Positions 27,923-38,041 of a stretch of DNA of 64,000 bases are shown here, piece after piece. A program made the translations under genes and the position numbers. Under the pieces are notes generated by a model. That model was given only the letters and a program-made list of their open reading frames with translations. It searched no databases and had not been told where the DNA came from. Position 1 is the stretch's first letter. Each line of letters starts with the position of its first letter. Origin of the DNA: Limnohabitans sp. Jir72 (lineage in GTDB: Bacteria; Pseudomonadota; Gammaproteobacteria; Burkholderiales; Burkholderiaceae_C); contig NZ_NESC01000007.1 in the NCBI RefSeq assembly GCF_003063575.1, forward strand, positions 204,381 to 268,380. The letters run 5' to 3'.

Positions 27923-29683
27923 TCAGGCTTTTGTCGCCGAAGCTCTCGCCTCCTCCTGGAGCCGCAGCACGCGCCGCTGCACCTTGCCGGTGGTGGTCAT
28001 AGGCAGCTGGTCGATGAACTCGATCTCTTTGGGGTATTCATACGGTGCCAGCAGGCCGCGCACATGGGCCTGCAACTGGGCACGCACCGCGTCATCGAAA
28101 GCGGCTTGTCCAACACCCGAGGGCCTTTTGGCCAGGCAATCGGGCGACATCACCACATAGGCCTTGACCACCGCACCTCTGTCCGCGTCAGGCTTGGGCA
28201 CCACCGCGGCATTGGCCACAGCAGCGTGTTTGACCAGGCAGTTTTCGATCTCGCCGGGGCCGATGCGGTAACCCGCCGCCTTGAACATGTCATCGGTGCG
28301 GCCTTGGTACCAAAGGTATCCGTCCTCGTCGCAGACGGCCATGTCGCCGGTGCGGCACCAGTCGCCCGTGTATTTGGCCATGGTGGCTTTGTCGTTGTTC
28401 CAGTAGCCCAAAAAGAACACCGGGTCAGGCTGGCCATGCACATCCAAGCGGTTCACGGCCACTTCGCCCGGCGTGCCTGCGGGGCACAGCTGTCCGGCTT
28501 CGTCGATGACGGCGACCTGGTGACCGGGGTAGCCCTTGCCCATGCTGCCGGGCCGCGCTGACCACAGGCGGGCGCAGTTGCCCACCACGTAATTGATTTC
28601 GGTCTGGCCAAACATCTCGTTCACCGTGACACCCATCTGCTCTTGGCAGTAAGCAAACACCGCATCGCCCACCGCTTCACCCGCACTCATCATGGCTTGC
28701 AGCTTGAGGCGGTAGCGGGCCTTCACATCGGGCACGGCCTTCATCATGGCCTTGAGCGCGGTGGGGAACAAAAACGTGTGCGTCACGCCATGGCTTTGCA
28801 AAATCTCAAACGCCGCCTCGGGCGAAAAGCGCCCGTTGAACGCCACGATGGGCCGGCCAAAGTAGAGGCTGGGCAGCAAGGCATCCATCAGCCCGCCCGT
28901 CCACGCCCAGTCGGCCGGTGACCAGAACACCGCCTTGGACGCTTGCTTGGCTTGGAAAGGGTCAAAGCCAAACCAGTTCTGGCTGCAGACAAAGCCCGTC
29001 AGGTTGCCGATCAAGGCGCGGTGCGGGATCAAGGCCCCCTTGGGATTGCCCGTGGTGCCGCTGGTGTAAATCAAGACGGCCGGATCGTCGGCCAAAGTGG
29101 CCACCGGCTTGAACTGCGCGGGGCTGGCCGCGCAGGCCTTGGCGTAATCCAGGTCTGCCGCAGCTGCCGCCTCGCCGACACCGATCAGGCATTGCAAACC
29201 CGGGCAATCGGGCCGGGCTTGCTTCAAGGCGTCCACGGTGGACTCGTCGCACACCGCCACACGCGCTTGGCTGTCGTTGATGCGAAAAGACAAGGCCTCA
29301 GGCCCAAACAGCATCGACAGCGGCATGGCCACCGCGCCCATTTGCAGCACCGCCATGTAGGCCACAGCGGTTTCAAAGCGTTGCGGCAAAACTATCGCCA
29401 CACGGTCGCCACGCTGCACGCCTTGCTTTTGCAAAACTTGGCTCAAGCGGTTGGCCGCGTTTTGCAATTGGGCAAAAGTCCAGCTTCGCCCCAGACCCTG
29501 CCCGGCCACGTGTTCACGAATCGCCACGCGCCGCGCCGTGGCCGCTTGGGCGGCCCATTGGCCGCAGCAGGCCTCGGCCATGTTGAAGCGCTTGGGCACC
29601 TTCCAGCCAAAGCCTTGGTGGATGGCGCTGTAACGGTCTGGCACCTGCGCAGTGCGGGGGTCATCGGTGTGACTGCGTGTCAT
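27923..29683 (-). CDS. AMP-forming acyl-CoA synthetase
   Basis: 586 residues of the ANL superfamily. P-loop YTSGTTGNPKG, A5 motif MFGQTEINYV, A7/A8 TGDMAVCDEDGYLWYQGR, and the C-terminal Lys in TTTGKVQRRVLR. This layout resembles medium-chain acyl-CoA or acetoacetyl/benzoate-type synthetases; substrate is not assignable. Start chosen at MTRSHTDDP, since upstream sequence is not homologous and overlaps the divergent hydrolase gene. Confidence 0.88.
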   Translation of the reverse strand: MTRSHTDDPRTAQVPDRYSAIHQGFGWKVPKRFNMAEACCGQWAAQAATARRVAIREHVAGQGLGRSWTFAQLQNAANRLSQVLQKQGVQRGDRVAIVLPQRFETAVAYMAVLQMGAVAMPLSMLFGPEALSFRINDSQARVAVCDESTVDALKQARPDCPGLQCLIGVGEAAAAADLDYAKACAASPAQFKPVATLADDPAVLIYTSGTTGNPKGALIPHRALIGNLTGFVCSQNWFGFDPFQAKQASKAVFWSPADWAWTGGLMDALLPSLYFGRPIVAFNGRFSPEAAFEILQSHGVTHTFLFPTALKAMMKAVPDVKARYRLKLQAMMSAGEAVGDAVFAYCQEQMGVTVNEMFGQTEINYVVGNCARLWSARPGSMGKGYPGHQVAVIDEAGQLCPAGTPGEVAVNRLDVHGQPDPVFFLGYWNNDKATMAKYTGDWCRTGDMAVCDEDGYLWYQGRTDDMFKAAGYRIGPGEIENCLVKHAAVANAAVVPKPDADRGAVVKAYVVMSPDCLAKRPSGVGQAAFDDAVRAQLQAHVRGLLAPYEYPKEIEFIDQLPMTTTGKVQRRVLRLQEEARASATKA

Positions 29684-29696
29684 GGCTTGTCTCCTT

Positions 29697-30626
29697 ATGA
29701 TCGAAAGTATGTACCAAGTTTTACGTCCCTCCATCAGCTCCTGGGTGCCGCTGCGCGGCTGCCAGTACCACGTGCGACAGTGGGGCACGCCCGCACCCGG
29801 CACCACACCTTTGGTGCTGGCCCACGGCTGGATGGATGTGGCTGCTTCTTACCAGTTCATGGTCGACGCCCTGTCTGAGGACTTTGTACAGCGGCGGTCC
29901 GTCATCGCCTTTGACTGGCGCGGCTACGGCCTGACCGAAGCGCCCGCCACCGACAGCTATTGGTTCCCCGACTACCCGGCCGATCTGGACGCGCTGCTGG
30001 ACACGCTCTACCCCGGCCAAACCATCGACCTGGTCGGCCACAGCATGGGCGGCAATGTGGTCATGATGTACGCGGGCGCCCGCCCCGAGCGCATCCGCCG
30101 CCTGGTCAACATCGAAGGCTTTGGCATGCCCGCCACCCGCCCCACCCAGGCCCCCGGCCGCATGGCGCAGTGGCTGGACGAGCTCAAGGCCACGCGCCAA
30201 GGCGACAACGACCTCAAGACCTACACCAGCGCCGACGGCGTGGCCGCCCGGCTGATGAAAACCAATCCCCGCTTGTCACAAGACAAGGCCGACTGGCTGG
30301 CCCAGCATTGGGCGAAACCAGACGCCAAGGGCCAGTGGCGCATCTTGGGTGACGCGGCGCACAAGGTGATCAACCCTTATCTCTACCACGCCGAAGAAAC
30401 GCTGGCGACCTACGGCCGCATCGGCTGCCCCGTGCTGGCGGTAGAAGCCACCGACGACTCGCTGGGCTTGTGGTGGAAAGGCAAATACACCTTGGACGAA
30501 TACCACGAGCGCCTGAAGTCCGTGCCGCAAGTGCAGATCACCCGCATCGACAACGCCGGGCATATGCTGCAGCACGACCAGCCCGAGCAACTGGCACAGA
30601 TGCTGGAAAACTTCCTGATGAATTGA
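29697..30626 (+). CDS. Alpha/beta hydrolase
   Basis: About 309 residues. LAHGWMDVAASYQFMVDAL oxyanion region, nucleophile Ser in VGHSMGGNVVMMYAG, DDSLGLWW acid region and His in IDNAGHMLQHD. It is divergent from the acyl-CoA synthetase with almost no spacer, so start choice (29682, 29697 or 29709) is uncertain and no clear ribosome-binding site is seen. The pairing with a CoA ligase suggests ester or thioester metabolism, by inference. Confidence 0.83.
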   Translation: MIESMYQVLRPSISSWVPLRGCQYHVRQWGTPAPGTTPLVLAHGWMDVAASYQFMVDALSEDFVQRRSVIAFDWRGYGLTEAPATDSYWFPDYPADLDALLDTLYPGQTIDLVGHSMGGNVVMMYAGARPERIRRLVNIEGFGMPATRPTQAPGRMAQWLDELKATRQGDNDLKTYTSADGVAARLMKTNPRLSQDKADWLAQHWAKPDAKGQWRILGDAAHKVINPYLYHAEETLATYGRIGCPVLAVEATDDSLGLWWKGKYTLDEYHERLKSVPQVQITRIDNAGHMLQHDQPEQLAQMLENFLMN

Positions 30627-30689
30627 ATGCTTTGCGCTGACACGGGCATTTAAAATCGCATGTTCATACCAATCATCCAGGGATTTTCT

Positions 30690-31220
30690 GTGCGTCACTC
30701 CACATCTGCATTGCTCAGCGTTGCCATCGCCAGCTTGATGGCCACCACCACTGTCCATGCGGGCACATCCGAACAGCACTGCCCGTCCTTTCTGGCTGTG
30801 GATGGCGCGCCGGAACCATCGCACAAAGGCGAATTCACCTTCTCGCCTTTTACCCACCACTGGGCTTACAGCGCCGAGCACAAACCCGTGGTGCTGGTGG
30901 CTTTGGATGAGCAACTGCCGGGCAACCGCTTTTGTGGCTTGGCATTTTTCAGCAACTCCTTTGGCCAACCCTCAACCTATGTGTATGCAGGCCAGCAATA
31001 CAACAATTTGATGGGCAACCCCAATGTGTTCGTCAAAGTGACGGCAGGGATTTTGTACGGATATGTTGGCAAATACCAGGACAAAGTGCCACTCAACCAC
31101 GGTGGTTTCTCGCCTGCCATCATCCCTTCTATCGGTTATCGCCTCAACGAGCACGACTCGGTACAGGTCAAAGTGCTGGGCAACGCGGGCCTGATGTTCT
31201 CTTACGGCCGCAGTTTTTAA
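30690..31220 (+). CDS. Exported PagL-like/short beta-barrel outer-membrane protein
   Basis: About 176 residues from GTG at 30690 (AGGGA upstream); an ATG at 30660 is the longer alternative. Signal peptide SALLSVAIASLMATTTVHA. Mature part has alternating amphipathic strands (GRFCGLAFFSNSFGQPS, KVTAGILYGYVG, SVQVKVLGNAGLMFSYGRSF) ending in an aromatic residue, as in outer-membrane barrels. Burkholderiales relatives are often labelled sn-glycerol-3-phosphate transporter, a name unsupported by motifs. Confidence 0.7.
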   Translation: MRHSTSALLSVAIASLMATTTVHAGTSEQHCPSFLAVDGAPEPSHKGEFTFSPFTHHWAYSAEHKPVVLVALDEQLPGNRFCGLAFFSNSFGQPSTYVYAGQQYNNLMGNPNVFVKVTAGILYGYVGKYQDKVPLNHGGFSPAIIPSIGYRLNEHDSVQVKVLGNAGLMFSYGRSF

Positions 31221-31261
31221 GCACTGGCACGGCCTGCCCGAGGACCAAGTCATGAGAAAAT

Positions 31262-31282
31262 GTCCGGTTTACCGAACCGGAC
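31262..31282 (+). repeat. Hairpin just upstream of prfB start
   Basis: Perfect 8-bp inverted repeat GTCCGGTT/AACCGGAC with 5-base loop, ending 7 nt before the prfB ATG, followed by TTTCC. It may terminate the upstream gene or mask the prfB initiation region; no good Shine-Dalgarno is visible between hairpin and ATG. Confidence 0.6.
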
Positions 31283-31289
31283 TTTCCTC

Positions 31290-32394
31290 ATGGACGCAGA
31301 ACACATCAACCAAATTGGCGCATCCCTCACAGACCTGACCGCTCGTACCCACGAGTTACGGGGGTATCTTTGACTACGATGCCAAATCTGAACGGCTGAG
31401 AACCGTCAACGCATCACTCGAAGATCCTTCGGTCTGGAACGACCCCAAGAAAGCCCAGGAACTGGGGAAAGAAAAAAAAGCCCTCGACGGCGTGGTGGTC
31501 ACCATCACCAACCTGACCAGCGAGCTGGCCGACAACCTTGAACTCTTCGAGATGAGCAAGGAAGAAGGCGACGACGATGGCCTCAAGACCATTGAAGCCG
31601 AAGCCGCCAAACTGGCCAAGCTGGTGGAAGACCTTGAGTTTCGCCGCATGTTCCGCCACGAGGCCGACCCACTCAACTGCTTTGTCGACATCCAAGCGGG
31701 TGCTGGTGGCACAGAGGCGTGCGACTGGGCCAGCATGCTGCTGCGCCAGTACATCAAGTACGCCGAACGCAAAGGCTTCAAAGCCACCGTGGAAGACGAA
31801 ACACCTGGCGACACCGCGGGCATCAAGGGCGCAACCATCAAGATCGAAGGCGAATACGCCTTTGGCCTGCTGCGCACCGAAACCGGCGTGCACAGACTGG
31901 TGCGCAAGAGCCCCTTTGACTCCTCGGGCGGCCGCCACACGTCTTTTGCCTCGCTGTTTGTGTACCCCGAGATCGACGACTCGATCGAGATCAACATCAA
32001 CCCGTCTGACGTGCGCACCGACACCTTCCGTGCCAGCGGCGCGGGCGGTCAGCACATCAACAAGACCGACTCGGCCGTGCGCCTGACGCACATCCCCACC
32101 GGCATCGTGGTGCAGTGCCAAGACGGCCGAAGCCAGCACAGCAACCGAGACGTGGCTTGGCAACGCCTGCGCTCGCGCCTGTATGACTTTGAAATGCGCA
32201 AGCGCATGGAAGAGCAGCAAAAGCTGGAAGACACCAAGACCGATGTGGGCTGGGGTCACCAGATCCGCAGCTATGTGCTGGACAACAGCCGCATCAAAGA
32301 CTTGCGCACCAACGTCGAAATTTCGGCCACCCAAAAGGTGCTTGATGGCGACCTTGATGCGTTCATCGAAGCCTCACTGAAACAAGGCCTCTGA
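31290..32394 (+). CDS. prfB: Peptide chain release factor 2, programmed +1 frameshift
   Basis: RF2 recognises UGA/UAA stops. ATG at 31290 opens 27 codons ending ...CGG GGG TAT CTT, then in-frame TGA at 31371-31373; skipping the T at 31371 continues with GAC TAC to 32394. The product is then 367 residues, the usual RF2 length. SPF anticodon-like tripeptide ([11 protein letters not shown]) and GGQ catalytic motif ([12 protein letters not shown]) are present. An ATG-only caller would start falsely at 31492. Confidence 0.95.
31358..31374 (+). promoter_or_regulatory. RF2 autoregulatory frameshift signal
   Basis: CGGGGG (Shine-Dalgarno-like), TAT, the slippery CTT and TGAC follow in the conserved order and spacing. 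Low RF2 slows termination at the TGA and favours the +1 shift, as known in E. coli. Confidence 0.93.
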
Positions 32395-32427
32395 GCTGCT
32401 CAGACCTCAACAAAAACGGAGTTAGTG

Positions 32428-35133
32428 ATGCGTGAAGGACAACCCACCGCGATCCAGCGCGAGGCGTACACCGCCCCGGCTTTCTGGATCGACACCGTCG
32501 ATCTGACCTTTGATCTGGACCCGGCGAAAACCCGCGTCCTGAACAAAATGCGCCTGCGCCGCAACCCCGACGTGGCGGCCCAAGCCCTGCGTCTGGATGG
32601 CGAAGACCTCAACCTGGCACGGGTGCTGGTCAACGGTGGCGGCACCTCGTTCAAGATGGACGGCAATGTGCTTGTGCTGGAGAACTTGCCCGAAGGGACG
32701 GACGCCTTCGATCTGGAAATCTTCACCACCTGCAACCCCGAGAAGAACACCCAGCTGATGGGCTTGTACGTCAGCCAAGGCACGTTCTTCACCCAGTGCG
32801 AGGCCGAGGGTTTCCGCCGCATCACCTACTTCTTGGACCGCCCGGACGTGATGGCCAGCTACACCGTCACGCTGCGCGCTGACAAAGCCAAATACCCGGT
32901 GCTGCTGAGCAACGGCAACCTGGTCGAGCAAGGCGCGCTGGACGACGGACGTCACTTTGCCAAGTGGGTCGACCCGCACAAAAAGCCTTGCTACCTGTTC
33001 GCCCTGGTGGCCGGTCAGCTGGTCGCACGCGAGCAACGCATCACCAGCCGCAGCGGCACCGAGCATTTGCTGCAGGTGTTTGTGCGCCCTGGCGACCTCG
33101 ACAAGACCGAGCACGCGATGAACTCGCTCATGGCCAGTGTGGCTTGGGACGAAACGCGCTTTGGCCTGCCGCTGGACCTGGAACGCTTCATGATCGTCGC
33201 CACCAGCGACTTCAACATGGGCGCGATGGAAAACAAGGGCCTGAACATCTTCAACACCAAGTTCGTGCTGGCCAACCCGGCCACCGCCACCGACATGGAT
33301 TTCGGCAACATCGAATCCGTCGTGGGCCACGAGTACTTCCACAACTGGACAGGCAACCGCATCACCTGCCGCGACTGGTTTCAACTCTCGCTCAAAGAAG
33401 GCCTGACGGTCTTCCGCGACCAAGAGTTCAGCCAAGACATGGCAGGCGTTGCCAGCGCCCGCGCCGTCAAGCGCATCGAAGACGTGCGGGTGCTGCGCAC
33501 GGTGCAGTTTGCCGAAGACGCCGGCCCCATGGCCCACCCGGTACGCCCGGACAGCTATGTCGAGATCAACAACTTCTACACCGTCACCATCTACGAAAAA
33601 GGCTCTGAAGTCGTTCGCATGATGCAAACGCTGGTGGCGACGCCATCTGACCTGCAAGGCCGTGATGGTTTCGCCAAAGGCATGAAGCTTTACTTTGAGC
33701 GCCACGATGGCCAAGCTGTGACCTGCGACGACTTTGCGCAAGCCATTGCCGACGCCAACCCCGGCAGCGCCTTGGCGCAAAACCTGAGCACGTTCAAGCG
33801 CTGGTACAGCCAAGCCGGCACCCCGCGCCTGCAAGCGCGTGGTGCCTACAACGCGGCCGAGCGCAGCTACACCCTCACGCTGTCACAAAGCTGCCCCCCC
33901 ACGCCCGACCAAGCCAGCAAACAGCCCTTCGTGATCCCGGTCACGCTGGGCCTGCTGTCGCGCGATGGCCAAGCACTGTCCTTGCAACAAGCTGGCAGCG
34001 CCGATGTGTTGCCCCAGCAAACCCTGGTGCTGACCGAAGCCAGCGCCAGCTACACCTTCGTGAACATCGACAGCGAACCTGTGCCCTCGCTGCTGCGCGG
34101 TTTCAGCGCCCCGGTGGTGCTCGACGATGGCCTGAGCAATGCCGATCTGCTGTGCCTGTTGGCCCACGACAGCGACCCCTTCAACCAATGGGAAGCTGGT
34201 CAACGCCTGATGCTGCAAAGCGCTGTGCAAGCGCTGACGCAGGCCGAGGCTTCGGGCCCCGTGCTTTCAGATGAGCTGGTCACGGCCTTGCGCAACGTGC
34301 TGCGCCAGCCGGGCCTGGATGCCGCCTTCAAGGACCTGGCCCTCACCCTGCCTTCCGAGAACTACATCGCCGACCAACTGAGCGTGGTGGACCCACAACG
34401 CGTGCACGCCCTGCGCGAAGCCATGCGCCTGCAACTGGCCACCGCCTTGCAAGCCGAGTGGCAATGGGCCTGGGACGCACACCGCAACAACGGCGCTTAC
34501 TCGCCTGATGCGCAATCCAGCGGCCGCCGCGCCCTGGCAGGTCTGGCCATGGGCATGCTGTGCATTGCCGCCGTTCAGTCGGGCGACGACGTGACGCCCG
34601 GCCGCGTGTACCAACAGTTCAAGGACGCGGGCAACATGACCGACCGCTTCAACGCGCTGTCGGCCCTGGTGGTCAGTGGTCACGCATTGGCGCACGACGC
34701 GCTGGCGCGTTTCCACAAACTCTTCCAGCACGAAGCCCTGGTCATCGACAAATGGTTTGCCCTGCAAGCCGGTGCGCCCGACCGCGCTGGCGACGTGCTG
34801 CCGCGTGTGCGCCAACTCATGCAACATGCCGACTTCAGCCTGCGCAACCCCAACCGCGCCCGCAGCCTGATCTTCAGCTACTGCAGCGCCAACCCCGCCG
34901 CCTTCCACCGTGCAGACGCCGCAGGCTATGTGTACTGGAGCGAGCAGGTGCTGGCCCTGGATGCCATCAACCCGCAAGTGGCCGCCCGCCTGGCCCGCGC
35001 CATGGACCGCTGGAGCCGCCTGGCCGAGCCCTACCGCAGCGCAGCCAAAGTGGCCATCGAACGCGTGGCCGCCAAAGCCGACCTCAGCAACGACGTGCGC
35101 GAAGTCATCAGCCGTGCCTTGAGTGCGGCTTGA
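32428..35133 (+). CDS. pepN: Aminopeptidase N (M1 zinc metallopeptidase)
   Basis: 901 residues from ATG (GTG one codon upstream is possible; ACGGAG precedes). GAMENKGLN exopeptidase loop and zinc site H301-E302-xx-H305 in [12 protein letters not shown] with the third ligand Glu ~19 residues on ([12 protein letters not shown]). C-terminal domain is helical, as in E. coli PepN. It removes N-terminal residues in the cytoplasm. 33 nt after prfB. Confidence 0.96.
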   Translation: MREGQPTAIQREAYTAPAFWIDTVDLTFDLDPAKTRVLNKMRLRRNPDVAAQALRLDGEDLNLARVLVNGGGTSFKMDGNVLVLENLPEGTDAFDLEIFTTCNPEKNTQLMGLYVSQGTFFTQCEAEGFRRITYFLDRPDVMASYTVTLRADKAKYPVLLSNGNLVEQGALDDGRHFAKWVDPHKKPCYLFALVAGQLVAREQRITSRSGTEHLLQVFVRPGDLDKTEHAMNSLMASVAWDETRFGLPLDLERFMIVATSDFNMGAMENKGLNIFNTKFVLANPATATDMDFGNIESVVGHEYFHNWTGNRITCRDWFQLSLKEGLTVFRDQEFSQDMAGVASARAVKRIEDVRVLRTVQFAEDAGPMAHPVRPDSYVEINNFYTVTIYEKGSEVVRMMQTLVATPSDLQGRDGFAKGMKLYFERHDGQAVTCDDFAQAIADANPGSALAQNLSTFKRWYSQAGTPRLQARGAYNAAERSYTLTLSQSCPPTPDQASKQPFVIPVTLGLLSRDGQALSLQQAGSADVLPQQTLVLTEASASYTFVNIDSEPVPSLLRGFSAPVVLDDGLSNADLLCLLAHDSDPFNQWEAGQRLMLQSAVQALTQAEASGPVLSDELVTALRNVLRQPGLDAAFKDLALTLPSENYIADQLSVVDPQRVHALREAMRLQLATALQAEWQWAWDAHRNNGAYSPDAQSSGRRALAGLAMGMLCIAAVQSGDDVTPGRVYQQFKDAGNMTDRFNALSALVVSGHALAHDALARFHKLFQHEALVIDKWFALQAGAPDRAGDVLPRVRQLMQHADFSLRNPNRARSLIFSYCSANPAAFHRADAAGYVYWSEQVLALDAINPQVAARLARAMDRWSRLAEPYRSAAKVAIERVAAKADLSNDVREVISRALSAA

Positions 35134-35182
35134 TCACACGCCGCTTGAGCACACGCCACTTGAACCGAATCAAGGAAACCCC

Positions 35183-36187
35183 ATGAGCAAAATCTCCCTC
35201 TCCCGCTACCTGGTCGAACAGCAACGCGACAAAGGCCACATCCCGGCCGACCTGCGCCTGCTGCTTGAAGTGGTGGCCCGTGCCTGCAAAAGCATCAGCC
35301 ACGCCGTCAACAAAGGCGCTTTGGGCGGCGTGCTGGGCAGCGCCGAAAGCGAAAACGTCCAAGGCGAAGTCCAGAAAAAACTCGACATCATCGCCAACGA
35401 AGTGCTACTCGAAGCCAACGAATGGGGCGGACACCTCGCGGCCATGGCCTCCGAAGAAATGGACAGCATCTACCTGGTGCCCAACCGCTACCCGCAAGGC
35501 GAATACCTCTTGCTGTTCGATCCCCTCGATGGCTCGTCCAACATCGACGTCAACGTCAGCATCGGCACCATCTTCAGCGTGCTCAAAAAGCCCGAAGGCA
35601 ACCAAGGCGTGACCGAGCAAGACTTCTTGCAGCCTGGTCACCAGCAAGTGGCCGCAGGCTACTGTGTATACGGCCCGCAAACCACCTTGGTACTGACCGT
35701 GGGCGACGGCGTGAGCATGTTCACCCTGGACCGCGAACAAGGCTCTTTTGTGCTCACACAAGAGAACGTGCAAGTGCCTGCCGACACCAAAGAATTCGCC
35801 ATCAACATGAGCAATATGCGCCACTGGGACGAGCCCGTGCGCCGCTACATCGACGAATGCCTGCAAGGCAAAGAAGGCCCGCGCGGCAAGGACTTCAACA
35901 TGCGCTGGATCGCCAGCATGGTGGCCGATGTGCACCGCATCCTGACCCGTGGTGGCGTCTTCATGTACCCCTGGGACAAGCGCGAGCCGCACAAACCCGG
36001 CAAGCTGCGCCTGATGTACGAAGCCAACCCCATGAGCTGGCTGGTCGAACAAGCCGGTGGCGCCGCCACCAACGGCAAACAGCGCATCCTCGACCTGCAA
36101 CCGAGCCAGCTGCACGAACGCGTGAGCGTGGTGTTGGGCTCCAAGAACGAAGTCGAACGCCTGACCAGCTACCACGCGCAGGTATAA
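35183..36187 (+). CDS. fbp: Fructose-1,6-bisphosphatase class I
   Basis: 334 residues, gluconeogenic and Calvin-cycle-type FBPase. Metal/phosphate motif [15 protein letters not shown], upstream ASEEMDS, and the sugar-binding [21 protein letters not shown]. The ATG at 35183 has AAGGAAA upstream; a longer in-frame start at 35123 overlaps pepN and is not conserved-looking. Its last codons carry the promoter for the tRNA gene. Confidence 0.96.
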   Translation: MSKISLSRYLVEQQRDKGHIPADLRLLLEVVARACKSISHAVNKGALGGVLGSAESENVQGEVQKKLDIIANEVLLEANEWGGHLAAMASEEMDSIYLVPNRYPQGEYLLLFDPLDGSSNIDVNVSIGTIFSVLKKPEGNQGVTEQDFLQPGHQQVAAGYCVYGPQTTLVLTVGDGVSMFTLDREQGSFVLTQENVQVPADTKEFAINMSNMRHWDEPVRRYIDECLQGKEGPRGKDFNMRWIASMVADVHRILTRGGVFMYPWDKREPHKPGKLRLMYEANPMSWLVEQAGGAATNGKQRILDLQPSQLHERVSVVLGSKNEVERLTSYHAQV

Positions 36188-36188
36188 T
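36161..36188 (+). promoter_or_regulatory. Promoter of tRNA-Thr inside the fbp 3' end
   Basis: CTGACC as -35 (4/6), 16-bp spacer, perfect TATAAT at 36183-36188; the predicted transcript begins a few bases before the tRNA at 36201. Confidence 0.7.
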
Positions 36189-36200
36189 TTTTGAAGGTTA

Positions 36201-36276
36201 GCCGGTGTAGCTCAGTCGGTAGAGCAGCTCATTCGTAATGAGAAGGTCGGGTGTTCGATTCATCTCTCCGGCACCA
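36201..36276 (+). tRNA. tRNA-Thr (anticodon CGT)
   Basis: 76 nt including encoded CCA. D arm GCTC/GAGC, anticodon loop TTCGTAA (CGT, reads ACG), T loop TTCGATT. Acceptor GCCGGTG pairs with CTCCGGC except at 6:67, a T-T mismatch. Accessory genes begin directly downstream, so the gene could be an integration target, but no duplicated tRNA end was seen in the window. Confidence 0.95.
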
Positions 36277-36287
36277 ACCCACATCAG

Positions 36288-36320
36288 GGTCAGCAGGTCT
36301 AGGTCTGCTGACCCTTTTTT
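36288..36320 (+). terminator. Terminator after tRNA-Thr
   Basis: 10-bp stem GGGTCAGCAG/CTGCTGACCC followed by six Ts. Confidence 0.9.
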
Positions 36321-36326
36321 GTGACC

Positions 36327-36641
36327 TCAACTGGCCAGCACTGGCGCCCGATGCACGCGCAGTGGCTTTTTCTTCAAGTCCCGCTCGGTTTGCCACAAGT
36401 CGTAGGCCGTCTGTTGGCCAAGCCACAGGCGGGCGTCACCACCACGGTCTTTGCCCAACCATTTCTCAAGCCGCAAAGCCATTTCCGATGAAATCGCTGC
36501 ATGGCCATTCAGCACACGGCTCAATGTGTTGCGGGTCACATCCAATTGCGCGGCAGCCTCAGTCACGGTCAAACCCAAAGCGGGCAACACGTCATCACGC
36601 AGCGTCAGGCCAGGGTGAGGTGGATTGAACATTTCGGTCAT
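36327..36641 (-). CDS. higA: HigA-family antitoxin (orphan)
   Basis: 104 residues, HTH-XRE of the addiction-module HigA group: FNPPHPGLTLRDDVLPALGLTVTEAAAQLDVTRNTLSRVLNGHAAIS. It normally binds toxin HigB and represses the operon. Here only a 27-residue remnant of HigB is found immediately upstream, so this antitoxin is probably orphaned. It is convergent with the tRNA terminator. Confidence 0.88.
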   Translation of the reverse strand: MTEMFNPPHPGLTLRDDVLPALGLTVTEAAAQLDVTRNTLSRVLNGHAAISSEMALRLEKWLGKDRGGDARLWLGQQTAYDLWQTERDLKKKPLRVHRAPVLAS

Positions 36642-36651
36642 GGTTTTCCTC

Positions 36652-36735
36652 TCAGTGGTAGTCCTGGTCGTCCACCAGGATGGCGTCCTCACCCTCAAAC
36701 GTGAACGTCATGCGCGTAACGATACACGCAACAAC
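36652..36735 (-). pseudogene. HigB toxin remnant (C-terminal end only)
   Basis: The open frame VVACIVTRMTFTFEGEDA... ends DDQDYH, matching the family's C-terminal pattern (L/M-T-F-x-F-E-G-D-A ... DYH), with stop at 36652-36654, 10 nt before higA. A TGA in frame lies just upstream, and no RelE-like body is found further upstream. A deletion of the toxin 5' portion is the simplest reading. Confidence 0.65.
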
Positions 36736-37075
36736 TCATAGGTGCACCGCAGTCAAGCACTGCCCATTTGCACAGCCCGCCAGGCTCTTGGCGTGAGCCT
36801 TGCGAGCCCCATCATCAGGCTCATCGTCGTTGACTTCGGGTGCGCCATGTTTGTTGCTTTAGCCTTGTTTTTGATTTTCCCGCCCATGGAGCCGGGTAAG
36901 TTCACACCAGCCCAGCAGTTCATCGCCCTCGAGACCCAAAAGCTCCGGTTGTTTGAATATGGGCAGACCTTCAAACTGCACCGCCGCAGCCGCGCCGAAC
37001 TCTATGCCGCGGCCACGCAACGCTGAGCATCGAGCCCGCCCCTTACACTGCTCAAAAATAGAACCTCACGCCGCC
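36736..37075. other. 340-bp region without a confident gene
   Basis: It contains an open frame on the plus strand (36742-37026; internal ATG at 36847 gives ~59 residues with a hydrophobic start MFVALALFLIF and a basic end RRSRAELYAAAT). The composition is protein-like at the C-terminal end, but there is no clear ribosome-binding site or family match. The left part probably lost higB 5' sequence. Confidence 0.4.
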
Positions 37076-38041
37076 ATGTCTGAAATCGACCGCCTGTACC
37101 GCTACAAAACCTTGCTCAGCAGCCGCCGGGCCATGGCGCGTGAAGACATCTTGAGCGAGCTGGAAATTTCTCCAGCCACCTTCAAGCGCGACCTGGCCAA
37201 GCTGCGCGATCGGCTCAACTCGCCCATCGTGTTTGACCGCGACCTGGGCGGCTACCGGCTTGAAAAACCCGACAACGCCACCGAGCTGCCGGGCTTTTGG
37301 TTCAGCCAGGACGAGATCCTCGCGCTCATGACCATCCAAACCATGATCGTGCAACTCAACCCCGGCTTGCTCGGCCCCAAGCTGCAGCCCCTGCGCAAAC
37401 GGCTGGACGACATGCTCACCCACCAAGGGCTCGACCCGCAGCTGCTCACGCAACGTGTGCGCGCTGTGCATGCGGGCAAGCGCCACCTGCCGCTGGCGGC
37501 TTTTGAGCACGTGGCCAAAGCCACCTTCGAGCGCAAACAAGTGCGCATCCAGCACCACAACCGCATGAGCGGCCAAACCATCGAGCGCGACATCTCGCCG
37601 CAGCAACTGATCCACTACCGCGACAACTGGTATGCAGACGCCTGGTGCCACCTGCGCAAAGAAGTGCGCAGCTTCTCGATCGACGCGATTCAAAACGCCA
37701 CCGTGCTCGACAAAGACGCCAAAGACATCGACCTGCAAGCCATGCGCCAGCAGCTGGACGGCGGTTACGGCATCTTTGGCGGCAGCCCCAAAGACTGGGC
37801 CGAGCTGCGCTTCAGCGCCGCCCGCGCTGGCTGGGTGCGGCACGAAAGCTGGCACCCTCAACAACAAGGCCTGCTGCACCCCGACGGCAGCTACACACTG
37901 CGCCTGCCCTATGCCGACGAGCGCGAACTGATGGGCGACATCCTGCGCTTTGGCGCCGAGGTCGAAGTGCTCAAACCCGCCGCCTTACGCCACAAGGTGC
38001 AGGCCGAAATTGTCCGCATGGCCGCGCTATACGGCCGCTGA
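37076..38041 (+). CDS. WYL-domain transcriptional regulator (YafY-type)
   Basis: 321 residues. N-terminal winged HTH (SRRAMAREDILSELEISPATFKRDLAKLRD), central WYL-like domain (QLIHYRDNWYADAWCHLRKEVRSFSID), and a WCX C-terminal domain (LRLPYADERELMGDILRFG). WYL regulators often sense nucleic-acid-related ligands and control defence loci. It overlaps the macrodomain gene's 3' end by 15 nt in convergent orientation. Confidence 0.88.
   Translation: MSEIDRLYRYKTLLSSRRAMAREDILSELEISPATFKRDLAKLRDRLNSPIVFDRDLGGYRLEKPDNATELPGFWFSQDEILALMTIQTMIVQLNPGLLGPKLQPLRKRLDDMLTHQGLDPQLLTQRVRAVHAGKRHLPLAAFEHVAKATFERKQVRIQHHNRMSGQTIERDISPQQLIHYRDNWYADAWCHLRKEVRSFSIDAIQNATVLDKDAKDIDLQAMRQQLDGGYGIFGGSPKDWAELRFSAARAGWVRHESWHPQQQGLLHPDGSYTLRLPYADERELMGDILRFGAEVEVLKPAALRHKVQAEIVRMAALYGR

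Noticed and set aside
30623..30656. Sigma-70 promoter before the 30690 outer-membrane gene
   Set aside because: TAAAAT is a fair -10, but -35 candidates are spaced 13 or 22 bp away, so the promoter call is not supported.
31492..32394. RF2 starting at the ATG at 31492
   Set aside because: This would delete the N-terminal ~67 residues; the upstream frameshift cassette gives the normal 367-residue protein.
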